The notes below the pieces were generated by a model that was not told the origin of the DNA, made no database searches, and worked only from the letters and a program-made list of their open reading frames with translations. A stretch of 64,000 nucleotides of DNA from Rheum nobile. Taxonomy: Eukaryota; Streptophyta; Magnoliopsida; Caryophyllales; Polygonaceae. A program made the position numbers and the translations under genes. Shown piece by piece: positions 32,408 to 43,818 of this stretch. Position 1 is the stretch's first letter. The number at the start of each line of letters is the position of its first letter. Where the stretch lies: the NCBI GenBank assembly GCA_027886185.1, contig WOAB01000040.1:7564001-7628000 (forward strand). The letters are read 5' to 3'.

Positions 32408-32988
32408 CAGAACTCAGAATAATATACAGACAACAAACCCTAGCTCGATCTGTAGAAATCAACAAAACCAGTCAAAAATGCCCCAAGCGTGCAATCGATG
32501 AGAACCCTAGGCGAGAGAAAGCAAAAGCAGAAGTCGTACCGTTGTCCAGGTCAGTCCTGAGACGCAGAGACGTCGGATGAATGATATCAAGAGGAGAATC
32601 CGGTGGAGGTCACGGCCATGGAAGTTGATGAGAGAGAAAAATCGGAAAAATATTCAAGAGAAGAGAGGGTTCGCTTTTACCACTTGGATTTGGGGGCAAG
32701 GGATGATAAACTCACCCGTATGTGTTACAGCGCAGTTGATGAGACGGTGAACTGGCTCGATTCAGTGCCCAACAGCCAATAGAATCGGACGGTGAGGAAA
32801 GTTATATGACAGGAAGTGAGATTAGGTGCGACTAACCTTGAGAAAAAGGAGTACAGCAGTCAACGAAGTTCAAAGGAATAGGAGAGAGCAGAGTGTCACG
32901 TGGTTACGGTAGATGGTGGAACGCACGCGCCGTTGACAGGTGACAGGAAGAGAGTGATCTGCACGTGGTTAGCAAGTAATCTAATGAG
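32408..32988 (-). promoter_or_regulatory. Upstream region of the OBERON-like gene with two G-boxes
   Basis: The 5' leader is probably within 32408-32700. Two copies of CACGTGGTTA are at about 32897-32906 and 32962-32971, each containing a CACGTG G-box, the usual binding site of bZIP and bHLH factors. No clear TATA box could be assigned. Sequence of the original promoter beyond 32988 now lies on the far side of the hAT-like insertion. Confidence 0.45.
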
Positions 32989-33552
32989 TAGGGTTGAGCA
33001 TCGGTCCAAACCCGAATCAGACCGACCCGGACCGGACCGGAACCTGAAAATCCCAAAATAGTGGACCGGAGACCGGAAATATCCGATCCGGACCGGTCCG
33101 GTCCTATTTGGACCGGATATAGACCGATCCAAATAGTTCTACACTAAATGTCCAAATTACAAACCCTAGAAGTTTAGCAAAATTTAGCAACTATACTAAA
33201 TCTCAAACCCGGTAAGTTTAGTAGATCTCAAATTACAAACCCTGCAAGTTTAGCTATCTCAGCACTCAGCAGACCCACATACTAAAAATTACATAAATTT
33301 CACCCTTAACTTGCTTACCCAAAAAATTACATACAAGTTTACAATAGTTTCAAGATATCAAAACCACCCAAAAAATTACATCCAAAGTTTCTAACACTTT
33401 AGTCATTTACAAAAAATTTCACCCTTAAATTCTTTCACTTTCACTTCCGCTTAGCAATGTCTGTCACTTTATCTTCCTTTCAAAATCTGCATAAATCAAT
33501 CCATATGATCAAGGATCTAAAGAGCAAAACATAAATCTTTATATGACTCTTG

Positions 33553-33840
33553 AAATTCAGTAGCCACATCACCCTAACTACCATTCAATACTACAATCCA
33601 GTTAAGCACAAATCAAAATGAGCTAGTAGAGTTGTTGTACACTTGTATATAACACTTGTACATGCCACAAATCAGAAATTCAGTAGCCACATAACACCCT
33701 ACCTACCATTCAATACTATAATCCAGTTAAGCACAAATCAGAATGAGTTAGTAGAGTTGTTGTACACTTATAAATGACACTTGTACATGCCACAAATCAG
33801 AAATTCAGTAGCCACATCACACCCTAACTACCATTTTAAT
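33553..33840. repeat. Tandem repeat of about 124 bp inside the hAT-like element
   Basis: Units start AAATTCAGTAGCCACAT at 33553, 33676 and 33801. Two are full and the third partial. They contain TTGTTGTACACTT and ACTTGTACATGCCAC. Confidence 0.88.
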
Positions 33841-34002
33841 GTTGAACAATCTGTCTTCAATTCATCAGAGGCTTATAACAAAGGCAGAAAACAAATCAAA
33901 ATATCACATGATTATAGTATATTACATTGATCTCAAAAGTAAATCGGTTCCTTGTCAGCTAAAGATAACACACTTGACGACATGTCTTTCTCCACATCTA
34001 AA

Positions 34003-34272
34003 TCAAATTGAAGTATTCAACTTGAAAGTTTTCCGATACTCCTTCCTTCCTTTGAATTCAATATACTCTCTAGCTCTTTTTTTCGGTGGTTCTTCATTTG
34101 TCAAAACTGGCACTTCACTTTCTGCACTCAAATCCTCATCCATGTTGTCCATGGAATTTTCAAAAGCATCAGGAGTATCGCGGGTTAAACCGGATTGAAT
34201 TTCTTTTGACTTTGATATGCCCGACCCTCGAGTTCTTTTAGTGCTTTGCCTTTGGATATTGGAGGTCGACAT
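34003..34272 (-). pseudogene. Possible transposase N-terminal remnant in the hAT-like element
   Basis: An 89-residue frame begins MSTSNIQRQSTKRTRG, is acidic in the middle and has a basic PPKKRARE patch like a nuclear signal. This would fit the N-terminus of a hAT transposase before the BED finger. No BED or dimerisation domain follows, so identity is a guess from context. Confidence 0.35.
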
Positions 34273-34804
34273 CTGTATGTATATTCAAGAAATCAGAAAT
34301 ATAAATTCAGAGAGGCCAAAGAAAGTTTGTGAATCGGTTACAAACTTACAATGTGAAACATGCTTAACAAATAACAACTAAATCAGAAATACTCAATACT
34401 CCAAAATCATTCACTGGAAAACAACTAAAGGGATCAAATTATTTTCCAGTGAATGATGCTCAACCCTAAATTTATAGCAACTGGGAAACATTCATTGGAA
34501 AAAATAACTATCCGATGTCATTATAGGCTTATAGCCCTAAATTTGTGAAGCCTCGAATGATTTACTGATAACCCTAAATTTGTGAAGCCTTTAATCCCTA
34601 ATAAAAAACTTATCTCAACCCTTAGAAGTTACAAGCAAAAAAAATTGGCACTGTCAAACACCAGCAATAGAAGCAATGACCAACCACCACAAATTTCTCA
34701 ATGTTTTCAAGAAATAGAAACTGTAAAGAGAGGGAAAAAACGAGAAAGAGGAGAGCCAAGACGGGAGAGACTAACCTGAGCCAAGAAAGAGAGATTCGAG
34801 CTTG

Positions 34805-35090
34805 GGTTGTGGGACTTGTGGCCTGTGGGTCCGTATCAGTCTGGCCGGCGACGGCTTGCCGGCGAGTAGGAGAAGAGTTAGGAGAGGAGAGCTGGATGGA
34901 GAGGAGAACCGGATGGAGAGGAGAGACGGCTGGTCTGGAGTGATTTGTGGGACTTGTGGCCTGTGGGTCCATATCAGTCTGGCCGACGACGGCTTGCCGA
35001 CGAGTAGGAGAAGAGCCAGGAGAAGAGAGCTGGATGGAGAGGAGAATCGGATGGAGAACAGAAGAAGAGAGGCGGCTGGTCTGGAGTCAT
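34805..35090. repeat. Two-unit repeat of about 138 bp inside the hAT-like element
   Basis: GTGGGACTTGTGGCCTGTGG followed by a GACGGCTTGCCG dyad and a GGAGAAGAG-rich stretch occurs twice (from about 34808 and 34946). Confidence 0.85.
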
Positions 35091-35240
35091 GAAGAGAAGA
35101 GGTGAGATAAGTCAGATAACATAATAAATTAGGGTTTAGAATATTAAAAAAAAAACTAATTGGGTCAGACCGGACCGGACCCGGAAATCCGAAAATGTCT
35201 GGATCGGAGACCGGTCTGGCCCGGTTTTTGCTCAACCCTA

Positions 35241-36135
35241 CTAACGAGAACAATCATGGACCGTCACATTTGAGGGAAAGAACGGTCAAAATTAGACTTT
35301 CATTAAAAGGTGAATAATTCGGTCGTGCCAATTTTTCCTGTATTTTTGCCAAATTTTTTGCCTATTATATGCGTTTTATTGGAAAAATCTATTTTCACTC
35401 ACTGTGAACATATTTTTGATGTTCATCACTTTTGCCCATAAATGTTCACCACTTTCATACAAGATGTTCACTATTCCATCCGAATTTTACTCGTATTATA
35501 TGCGTTTTTTGGGGAATATAATTTTCACTCGCTGTGAACATATTTTCGATGTTCATCACTTTGTCCATAAATGTTCACCACTTTCATACAATATGTTCAC
35601 TCTTCAGCCAAATTTTACCCGTATTTCTCCCAATTTTACCCGAATTTTTATTATACGCGTTTTTTTTTAAAATATGTTTTCACTTGTTGTGAACATATTT
35701 TTCTCTTTTTCTCTCACTGTGAACATATTTTTGATGTTCATCACTTTTGCCCATAAATGTTCACCACTTTCATACAAGATGTTCACTACTCCAGCCGAAA
35801 ATAATCTCTTCTACATATTTTTCTCTTTTTCTCTATTTTGGTTCCCTTTATACTCATTTTTCCACTCTCACTCTTTTTAGTGGGTCGTTCGAGGATACAT
35901 CCACCCGACTAGTCTCGGGGTTCGGATGGAACCATCTTGACTCCCCCAGACATCCGTCGCAAACGGGTCAATCCACTGGGTTGTTGTTGTTGTTGTTGTT
36001 GTTGTTGTGAACATATTTTTGATGTTCATCACTATGTCCATAAATGTTCACCACATTGAATTCACATGTTCTATACTAGTATATTGTGATGAACATCTAC
36101 AAACAAAACATTGAACATCATGTTCATTGAGGGGT
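35241..36135. repeat. TGTTCACCA / TGTTCATCA repeat region, left part
   Basis: A unit of about 120-130 bp with CACTGTGAACATATTTTTGA, TGTTCATCACTTT, AAATGTTCACCACTTTCATA and AGATGTTCACT recurs from about 35394, 35522, 35712 and 36006. The core differs from the TGTGCACCA / TGTGCATCA repeats of 14430-24200 by one base (T for G). No coding sequence is seen. The array is interrupted by a short insertion at 35880-36008 and the solo LTR at 36136. Confidence 0.75.
35880..36008 (+). mobile_element. Short insertion with (TTG)n tail, SINE or RTE-type fragment
   Basis: About 100 bp starting GTGGGTCGTTCGAGGATAC and ending CAATCCACTGG is followed by about nine TTG units. The repeat array resumes right after. 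TTG-type tails mark the 3' ends of some plant SINEs and RTE LINEs. The body is too short for me to name. Confidence 0.4.
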
Positions 36136-37467
36136 TGATAAGCACTACTTTGTAAGGCTTAATTAAGAGTTATTAGAGGGTTTTATTGGTGCCATTCGGG
36201 TAGATTTAGACACATTCTTGTGCATGGCGTTTGGGGGCGAAGTCTGGTGTTTTTGGAGGTGTTTGAGCTATTTTGGATATCATAGGAGACACTGAGGAAG
36301 GAAGCCACCAAAAGAAGACGCCAAGGAAGTGAAGACGAGAGGTTAGTTGGTGAAGCCAAGGAGTGAAGGCCAAGCATTAACCGCGACCGCAGGCAAGGGT
36401 GCCGCGATCGCGGTTCCTCGGGCAAGTCGAGAGTTTTCCGCAGGCGCGGAGGAATGTGAAGAGCGTGGAGCCACAAGAGGCCGCGATCGCGGTAAATGGG
36501 CCGCGATCGTGGGTCGTCGACGCTGGAAGTTCTGACTTTTCCCGAGTCTATCTTTTCTAATTTCTTTTCTTATTTTTCCATTTTATTTCGCTTCTTTTCT
36601 TAATGGGCTTAGGAACTTGTTAGGCCCATATTAGTTCTTTTTTTTATTTAACCTAGGAAGAGAGCTCATTCTAGAGAGACTCTCATATCAGGTTTTAGTT
36701 TTACATCATCGTTGTTTTCTCAAGACTATGGAAGGCTAAGCACTTTTGCTTAGTCTGGCAATGGAAGCTTAAGTTTTGATTATTGGTTGTGAGGTTATGT
36801 TCCCTTTCTTAATTCCTATTGATCTATATCTCTTCTCTTAAGCAGAATATCATTGAATAATTATTGATTTGTCTAGACATGCCATCTAGGTTTATTGATT
36901 GTTACTCATATTGCTATGACTAGGAAACTGTTGGGCTAACGTCCTGGTCTGGAGTGGCAAGCATAGGTTTTATTTGCTTTGGTTGATTTTATCTATGTAG
37001 AGATTTGATTACATGTTGAATGCTTCTGGTTGATGTGTTATGTGTATCCTGGTTAATTCTTATGTTCATTGCTGCCTTTGGGTTGAATCACTAGTGGTGC
37101 TAGGGTTATTCATTGGTAAGGGTTCTTAGGGATGATTTCCTTATTAATCTACACAAGATCGGGACCGAAATAATCATAGGAAGGAATTGGAAGTAATCTA
37201 GGATCAACCAACCAAAACTTAAGTGGAAATTGCCTGGCTAAGTGTTTTCTCACATTTGATTGCATACTATTTATTCTGTTTTATTTTCTACTTGATTAAA
37301 ACCTCAAAAAAAAAAACTTTTGTTACTATTGTTCGATTGGTATTCAATTTGTGACAGGAATATAGACGCTTGTGATTCTCTTGGGATTTCGACCCTTGCT
37401 TGCTTACTATACTAGTTTGGAAGTTGAGGTTTACTTTGATTTGGCATAACGACCTTAGGCCATGTCA
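36136..37467 (+). mobile_element. Solo LTR (1332 bp) of an Athila-like family
   Basis: It begins TGATAAGCACTACTTTG and ends GGCCATGTCA, flanked by GGGGT on both sides (36131-36135 and 37468-37472), a perfect 5-bp target duplication. Its 3' part (GGGATTTCGACCCTTGCTTG, TTTACTTTGATT) parallels the 3' part of the element A LTR. At 36375-36520 it carries GC dyads including two CCGCGATCGCGG palindromes. There is no internal domain, so LTR-LTR recombination removed it. Confidence 0.9.
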
Positions 37468-37985
37468 GGGGTTGTGAACAAATTTTTGTTCATCACTTTG
37501 TCCATAAATGTTCACCACTTTCGTTTCAGATGTTCACTATACTATGATGAACATTTACGAACAAAACAATGAACATCTGTGCTCACTGAGGGGTTGTGAA
37601 CATTTTTTCGATGTCCATCACTTGTTTTAAGCGTACATGTGAACAAATATGCCTACATGTGCATCACAAAACACATACAAGAAAAAAAGTACATTTTTAC
37701 TTACTTTAAACTTGATTTTATATTAGAGATTACTAATATTGCATCATATAAACATGCAATGAACATTAAATTCAGATTTATATTGTTATTCATTACATAT
37801 ATTTCTATAATAATCAACAATATAGTTTATATATAATTTTTTTTATCTAAATAATAATCCGATAAACAAATTTGAAGGCACGAGAACTAAGCTAGTGTTA
37901 CCAACTAAACTTCAATTTATGTTTTTCACAAAGATCCCTTACCTCTTCTCCCTGGTTTTATCTCTCTTTCTTTTCTTTTCTTTTT
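37468..37985. repeat. TGTTCACCA / TGTTCATCA repeat region, right part, and AT-rich DNA
   Basis: The repeat interrupted by the solo LTR continues here (AAATGTTCACCACTTTCG, GATGAACATTTACGAAC) to about 37650. AT-rich DNA without features follows to the T-rich tract at about 37968-37987. Confidence 0.65.
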
Positions 37986-39838
37986 TTGATACAAGGCAAA
38001 CAATAAGGTCCATTCAATAACAGAATGACAACCCTGAATTATCGCATTGGATGATCTTTACAAAATGAGTACAGAAATTAGCATACATTGAGTTCAAGCA
38101 ATCGAACCCATAACGAGAAGTACGAAGCACTTGCTTGGAAAGACTGGTGGAGGAAATGATCCGTTGCAACCGAACAATGTCAGTTAAAGAAATTTCATGT
38201 GTTGCAAGAAAATCAACTATGTGATTTGATTCCCTGAAACAGTGGTGTACATGTACGCAATCAAAAAAAGAAAGTAAAGTACAAATGTCAAGAGTAATGG
38301 CGTGGATTTTCCATGGAATCTTCCAGGTTCCACGAATTGAGTTTATAAGAGTTAATTTATCTCCTTCAAGAACTAAATGTTTAACATTCAAATTAATCAG
38401 TAGTTCAAATACCAAACAAAGATGCATAAGCCTCAGTTTGTAAGATGATGGTATCCGAAATTTGGTCACGGAAAATGGACATAATCTTACCATTAGAGTT
38501 TTGTATTATGTAACCAATGTGAGAGGATTGGTTATGCTTTTTGGACCCGTTAAAGTTTAGTTTTGCCCAACCAAAAGGAGGTTTTCCAAATCTTATTTGT
38601 TCTACGAGTTCTACTCCGTTTGATGGAAGGTTTGGAAGTAGATGTGCAACTTACAGTCGAAGTGTACCAGGATTGGAATTGAACATAAGCTTGGTCAGAA
38701 GGTAAAAGATTTTGGTTGCTAGTATTTCTACCAAAAATTGTGGTGTTACGATGGTTTCAAATAGCCCACCAAAGGAAGAACATTGGTTCAGGAGACGCAT
38801 TTGATGTAATGAAATACTGAATATCCGTTTGGAAGTCTGATGTTAATTGGATGGAAAATGTTTTGTGTAAACGGGAGTGGATATTAGAGATCAATTTTTG
38901 GGTAAAAGGGCATTCAAAGAAAAAAAAACGGTTAGTATCTTTGTTATTCAAATTACATAAACTGCAGTGTGAAGAAACTTTAGAGAAGTGTCGATTTAAT
39001 CTCTCTGTAGTAGGAAGACAGTCAGAAACTGCTTTCCAGAGAAAATGTTGGATTTTAGGAGGAATTTTCAATTTCCAAATCCAAGACGAGTGGTCGCGGT
39101 GAGTGATTACAGAGTGTGGTTCTATTATAGCTCTCGCTGATTTAATTGTGTAGTTTCCATCAGTCGAAAGTGTCCAAATTATTCGATCTTCAACTAGAGT
39201 CGTTGGGATATAAATACTCATGATTTTAGCGATAACATATTGTGGGAGAATAGATTGCAGTTTTTTGGATATCCCATTGATGATTAGGAGTAATGAAGTA
39301 GGATACCTTCATAGAAATATCGAAATTATGGTTAAAGTAGGGTTAAAGGTCGTAATCTGGGATCCAAGAATCTGTCCAAAAGTTAATGGTTTTACCATTA
39401 CCTAATTCTCACGCAATTCCTTTTCTGAAAGTAGCACGAAGATGAAGAAGCCTAGAAAATTGCCAAGATTGTTTATTTTTCTTTTTGTAAGAGAAAAGGT
39501 CTTTAGATCCAAGGTATTTTTCAGTAATGATATGGACCCATAGACTATCTGTTTCAACAAGGAGTTTCCATAATAATTTCATTTGTAAGGACTTAGCTTG
39601 TTCATGTTTTCAGCTTTGTGCAAACTCAGCCCACCAAGGGACTTCGGTCGATAAATATTATCCCAACTAATCAAAGAGTGAAATTTGGGGTTACTTTTAT
39701 TCCAGAAAAAATCGTTATTAATTTTATCAATTTCATGACAAATGGTTGTAGGTAAAAGAAAACTTTGCATTAGGTAATTTAGCTTACAGAGCAAGTTGGA
39801 TTGTATAAGGATAGATCGACCAGCTTGCGAAAGTGAGT
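37986..39838 (-). pseudogene. L1-type LINE, 3' part (RT end, zinc-finger RVT, RNase H)
   Basis: Reading leftward, 39838-39579 has LSQAGRSILIQSNLL..LNYLMQSFLLP and FFWNKSNPKFHSLISWDNI..PKSLGGL, the C-terminal part of a LINE RT. Then 39221-38757 has WIWKLKIPPKIQHFLWKA and CSLCN...FFFECPF, the zf-RVT domain. Then 38493-38014 has LEGDKLTLINSI and HCFRESNHIVDFLA, a plant RNase H-like domain. Multiple stops separate them. A T-rich tract at about 37968-37987 is the expected poly(A) side. The 5' part of the same LINE is at 62751-63200. Confidence 0.82.
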
Positions 39839-39843
39839 TATCT

Positions 39844-40759
39844 TGATGCGACCATGCCTTCCATGTCCGCCGCTGAAGAGGAGAAGGCCATGAGCCTCTA
39901 GTCACTTGGGCATGTCACCAGGTCCAGAGCCAAGGCCATCATCCAGGCCACCCAGTCTCTGGTCACGCGCCTCGTATCCAACCAAGGCGCGGCCGAAGCC
40001 GCGCCCCCGCTTGTGCTCCTCGCCACGCTCAGCGACACTATCGAGCTCTAGTCGGGCCCACTGCCCTTTGAGCCTAGCGCGCCACCCATATAGACCATCA
40101 TGGCCTAGCTGAAGGTCGGGCCCAGCCATTGCCTCACGCGCGCCGAGTCATGGCCTTCGCCAATGCCTTGTCGCCGCGCGCATGCCTCGCCAGCATCCAA
40201 GACCGGCGCCTATCCCTAGTTTAACCATTTAGAGGTTCTTGCTTGTTTTAGACATTACTATTTTTAGCATTCTATTTATGTAATTTTCTTTTTAGGGTGT
40301 GTACTCTACTTGTGTCGAGTGTGCTAGCCCATTAGGCGGGTCTCGGCCCATCCGAGCCCCACGCCTTTATAAGGCCATCTCGGCCTTCCTTGTAATGGTT
40401 ACATCATTTTTAATTCAAGTCAAGTATTGAGTGATTCATTCATCATTCTTGAGTTTGACGTCAAAACACTTCTCGATCATTGCCTCTTATCACTTCTTGA
40501 GTTCCACTCGCCGGCAGTCGCTACTGCCACCTCCGTCGATCGTCGCTTCGATCATTGCCTCTTATCACTTCAAGCAATCTCGAGTACCAAGTCCTGTGGC
40601 CACTCGAGCATCCAAGGTTGCGTTAGTCTCGCCAATGCCGTGCCCGATCTATTTTGCTTTCGCCTCGCGAACCTCAATCAAGACGATCGTGACCAAGCAC
40701 AAGGCCTAGATCCGCTCTTCGCCGGCCACCTTGACCACATCGAGGCCAAGGATGCATCA
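39844..40759 (+). repeat. 5' LTR of element C (916 bp)
   Basis: It is flanked on the left by TATCT and on the right by A and the primer site. It pairs with 61860-62750. The two LTRs differ by many small changes and indels, so this insertion is older than the elements nested in it. Confidence 0.9.
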
Positions 40760-40761
40760 AC

Positions 40762-40773
40762 TGGTATCAGAGA
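40762..40773 (+). other. Primer binding site of element C (tRNA-iMet type)
   Basis: TGGTATCAGAGA lies two bases after the LTR end. It matches the complement of the initiator tRNA-Met 3' end at 11 of 12 positions. Confidence 0.85.
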
Positions 40774-41013
40774 GCCAGTGGTCTTGTAAGTCAGTATCTC
40801 TTAAGTTCATTTTGTTCACGTTGATTCCGTCAACCACCACCCTTCCCTTCCGCCACCACAAACATTTTTTCCTCCATTGTCACCCTTTCGGCTTGCAAAA
40901 ATTGCCAAAAACGTTTCTGGCCTAACAAGAATATTTGATCTGAGATTTGCTGCCCTTAATCGGTTCCCTCAAGCCAAGCGCTTGGCCGATCTACCTCCAC
41001 AAAATCCGCAGCC

Positions 41014-43818
41014 ATGTCTCACCGCGCGACCGCTACAACCCGCAGGCGACACCCGGCGGCGATGACATTGGCTCCGGCCCTAATGACCGCTCTCAAGGTG
41101 AGTATTCTGAACCCTATGATGTTGATGTCAGGTATGGTGACCATAGAGACCGGCGCCGCCGCGACGACACTCACGGGTCGCGTGACCTCCACGACCGCCG
41201 CGACGAACATGACGCCAGCCACCACAGGCGGTGATGAGGCTAAAGTCGTGATGCCTATCAAAGAAAACCTCAAAAACCTAACTAGGGTAAAAAAGGATCG
41301 ATCTCACAGGGAGGTAAGCAATCTTCCTAAGTGCAAAGATTGTATCCCAATAGTAACAAAATGGGGGTTTTTGGTTTGTATCAAGTAACAAAGTAAATCA
41401 AAGCAAAAGGTATAATCAATGGGTGAGAAGTAACTTAGCTAGACAAATATCCACACTTCAGTTTGATTGGTTGATCCTAGATTATCTCCAATTTTTACCA
41501 ATGAATATTCCTGTCTTGATCTTATGTATATAGACAGGTCAACTAGCCCTGAAAATACTTACCATTAAACAATCAAGAAACTATCAAGATTCAATCTAAT
41601 GGCAGCAGTAAGCATATGAATTAACCAGGATACATGCAATACTTAACAACTAGTCAGTACTCGACATGTAATCAATTCTCTTCACAATAAACATTCACAA
41701 CTAGTTCCTGTAAATCGTGGTTGCTACACAAGATAAGGGATTTCAACTAGAAATATCCAAACCCTAGCAATATAAAATCACTAATATCAACTAGATGATT
41801 AGACTAGTCAAATCAACAAGAATCAATGGGATGAAGCACAAAGAGAATTAATATAATCAAAGGACAAGAAATAGAGTTATAATCTCACAATCAAATACAA
41901 ACGAAGGCTTCAATTGTCGGACTAAGTAATGGTTGTTTAGTTCTTCATAGTCTTCAAAGCATAAAACTCTAAGGGAAAAACTAAACGATAAAGTGATGAA
42001 TCAATAATGAAAAAGGCTACTAACTAATGAATAGTAAATAACCTAAACCTAATTTCCCTAAGATAGGAAATATAATCTTCCTAAAAGGAAATAAAAGAAA
42101 ATAAAGATAAAAGAAATAAAGTAAAACAAGTCTCGGACGAAATCTCGAACGCGCTCCGCGTATGAACAGTAACCGTGACCGCGGAAGTATTTCTGCGCCC
42201 GCGGATTGGTCTCTGATGCTCTCGCTGCTTCTGTCGTGAATCCGCGACCGTGGCATTCTTTCCGCGCCCGCGGATTGTGCTCTTGTCGAATCCTTGCCTC
42301 TGTTGTAGATCCGCGACCGCGGTTTTGCTTCTGCTGCGATCTTCAGCTTCTCGCTTGCGTTCTTCTCTTGTGGTTTCGCCTTCATCTCCTTAAGTCTTCA
42401 TTTAAGCACTCAAAACCACCAAATCAACACTTCTTCTCCAAAACTCCATTCTCCTATATTGTGTCCTAAACACACATAAATGGCACCACAAATACTAGTA
42501 ACAGCTCCTAGTTACGCACTACAAAGTAGAGTGTATCAGGCGTTCGAGCCGACGCAACAAACATGGATCCAGGCCCGCTGACCACCACCGTTCGCGCCTA
42601 CCCGCGCCCATGCCTGTGCCATTCGACATCAATGACCACCTCATCCATCAAAGTGCCCGGACCCCACGCTATGGCTTCGATGGCTATGGCACCTCCACTC
42701 CATCCATGCGTGATGAGTTTGATGAATTTGATGATGAAGAGATGGAGGATTCGGGCATGGTAAACCTGGGCTCCTTCCATCCCCCTCTCGGCGATCCAAT
42801 TGAGCTCCAAGACAGGCCCGCAAACTACATTCCTCCGCGCCTTCACACCGACGGTCCCCAACATGACCACCATGGTGATGATGGGCGCGACGACCACGTA
42901 CATCACCGCCACGACATGCCAAGAGATGCCCGTCGCCGTACGCCTGATGATGACCAGCCTCGGTGCCACCACCGTCGCGAAGATCATGAGGAACACACCG
43001 CTTACGATGAGCACCGTGCCAATGACCGCGATCGCCACCAAATAGGCCATGTCCAAGGCTGTGATGGCCGCACCTATGTTGATCGGCGCCTTGACATCCA
43101 ACGACTGCCCGCGCTTGGCCAGACTCGGCTGAGTCACCATGATGTTAAGGTAAAAATTGAGTTATTTTTTGGTGAGTATGACCCCGCTGTTTTTCTTGAG
43201 TGGGTGCAGGCTACTGAGTACACGCTTCGTTACTGTCAATTGGCCGAAAAATAGAAGGTCGTCGCGGTTACGCTTCACTTCCGGGGCGCCGCCATGGTTT
43301 GGTGGCACCGCTTTGTGAGCGACCGCATTCGGCGCAATCTTGAGCCTATCGCCGAATGGTACCCGTTGGTATACGTGATGACTCAGAAGTATGTCCCGCA
43401 AGATTACAAGAACCAAATGCGCTTGGAGATTGCCATGGCTCACCAAGGGTCAAAGTCTCCGCTCGAGTTCTTTTCTCACCTTGAAGACATGTAGTACAAG
43501 GCTGGGGTGAGCGCGGCACCGTCCACATTGTGGACCAAATTTTTGAGTGGGTTGAATCCTTCAATCCGTGACCAGTTGGAGATCTTGACCATCAAGGATC
43601 TCAACACTCTTACACACACGGCCATGCAAATCCACCACCAACTCGTGCGTAAGAAGCAATCAATTTAGGAATCCCCTAGCCAACGCATGTATGACTCTAG
43701 ACCCTTTCCATCTAGCTTAACTACTGATGTGTATGCCTCTTCTCAAGCAAAATCAGGTTCTGGATCGGGCAACAATGCCAAGTAGGCGACCACTAGCTCC
43801 GCAGCTAGCCGCGCCGCA
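41014..43818 (+). pseudogene. Gag of element C, interrupted by a solo LTR
   Basis: The N-terminal part (41014-41231) is rich in Arg and Asp (RDRRRRDDTHG), and the rest resumes after the insertion at 42539. A capsid-like part reads IELFFGEYDPAVFLEWVQ, FRGAAMVWWHRFVSDR and KYVPQDYKNQMRLEIAMA. Stops occur at about 43252, 43492 and 43666. The D...F..W....E..F and W...Y pattern is typical of plant Gypsy gag. Confidence 0.75.
41232..42538 (-). mobile_element. Solo LTR (1307 bp) of an Athila-like family, inside element C gag
   Basis: On the minus strand it starts TGATACACTCTACTTTGTAG and ends with CATCA. The flanks are GGCGG (41227-41231) and GGCGT (42539-42543), a near-perfect target duplication. 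Its start resembles the solo LTR at 36136 (TGATA..CTACTTTGTA...GGTGCCAT). It carries GC dyads at about 42145-42325 such as CCGCGACCGCGG. No internal region is present. Confidence 0.85.

Larger units (their letters stand above)
32989..35240. mobile_element. Non-autonomous hAT-like element, 2252 bp
   Basis: The termini are TAGGGTTGAGCA (32989-33000) and its exact inverse (35229-35240). The flanks are CTAATGAG (32981-32988) and CTAACGAG (35241-35248), an 8-bp target duplication with one change, which fits hAT. Subterminal DNA at both ends is dense in GGACCGG / CCGGTCC words (33001-33130 and 35160-35228), as expected for transposase-binding subterminal repeats. There is no full transposase. It lies about 580 bp upstream of the OBERON-like start codon. 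Confidence 0.85.

Noticed and set aside
42598..43140. Long minus-strand ORFs over element C gag
   Set aside because: They are mirror frames of the plus-strand gag, which has recognisable capsid-like residues. The minus frames match nothing.
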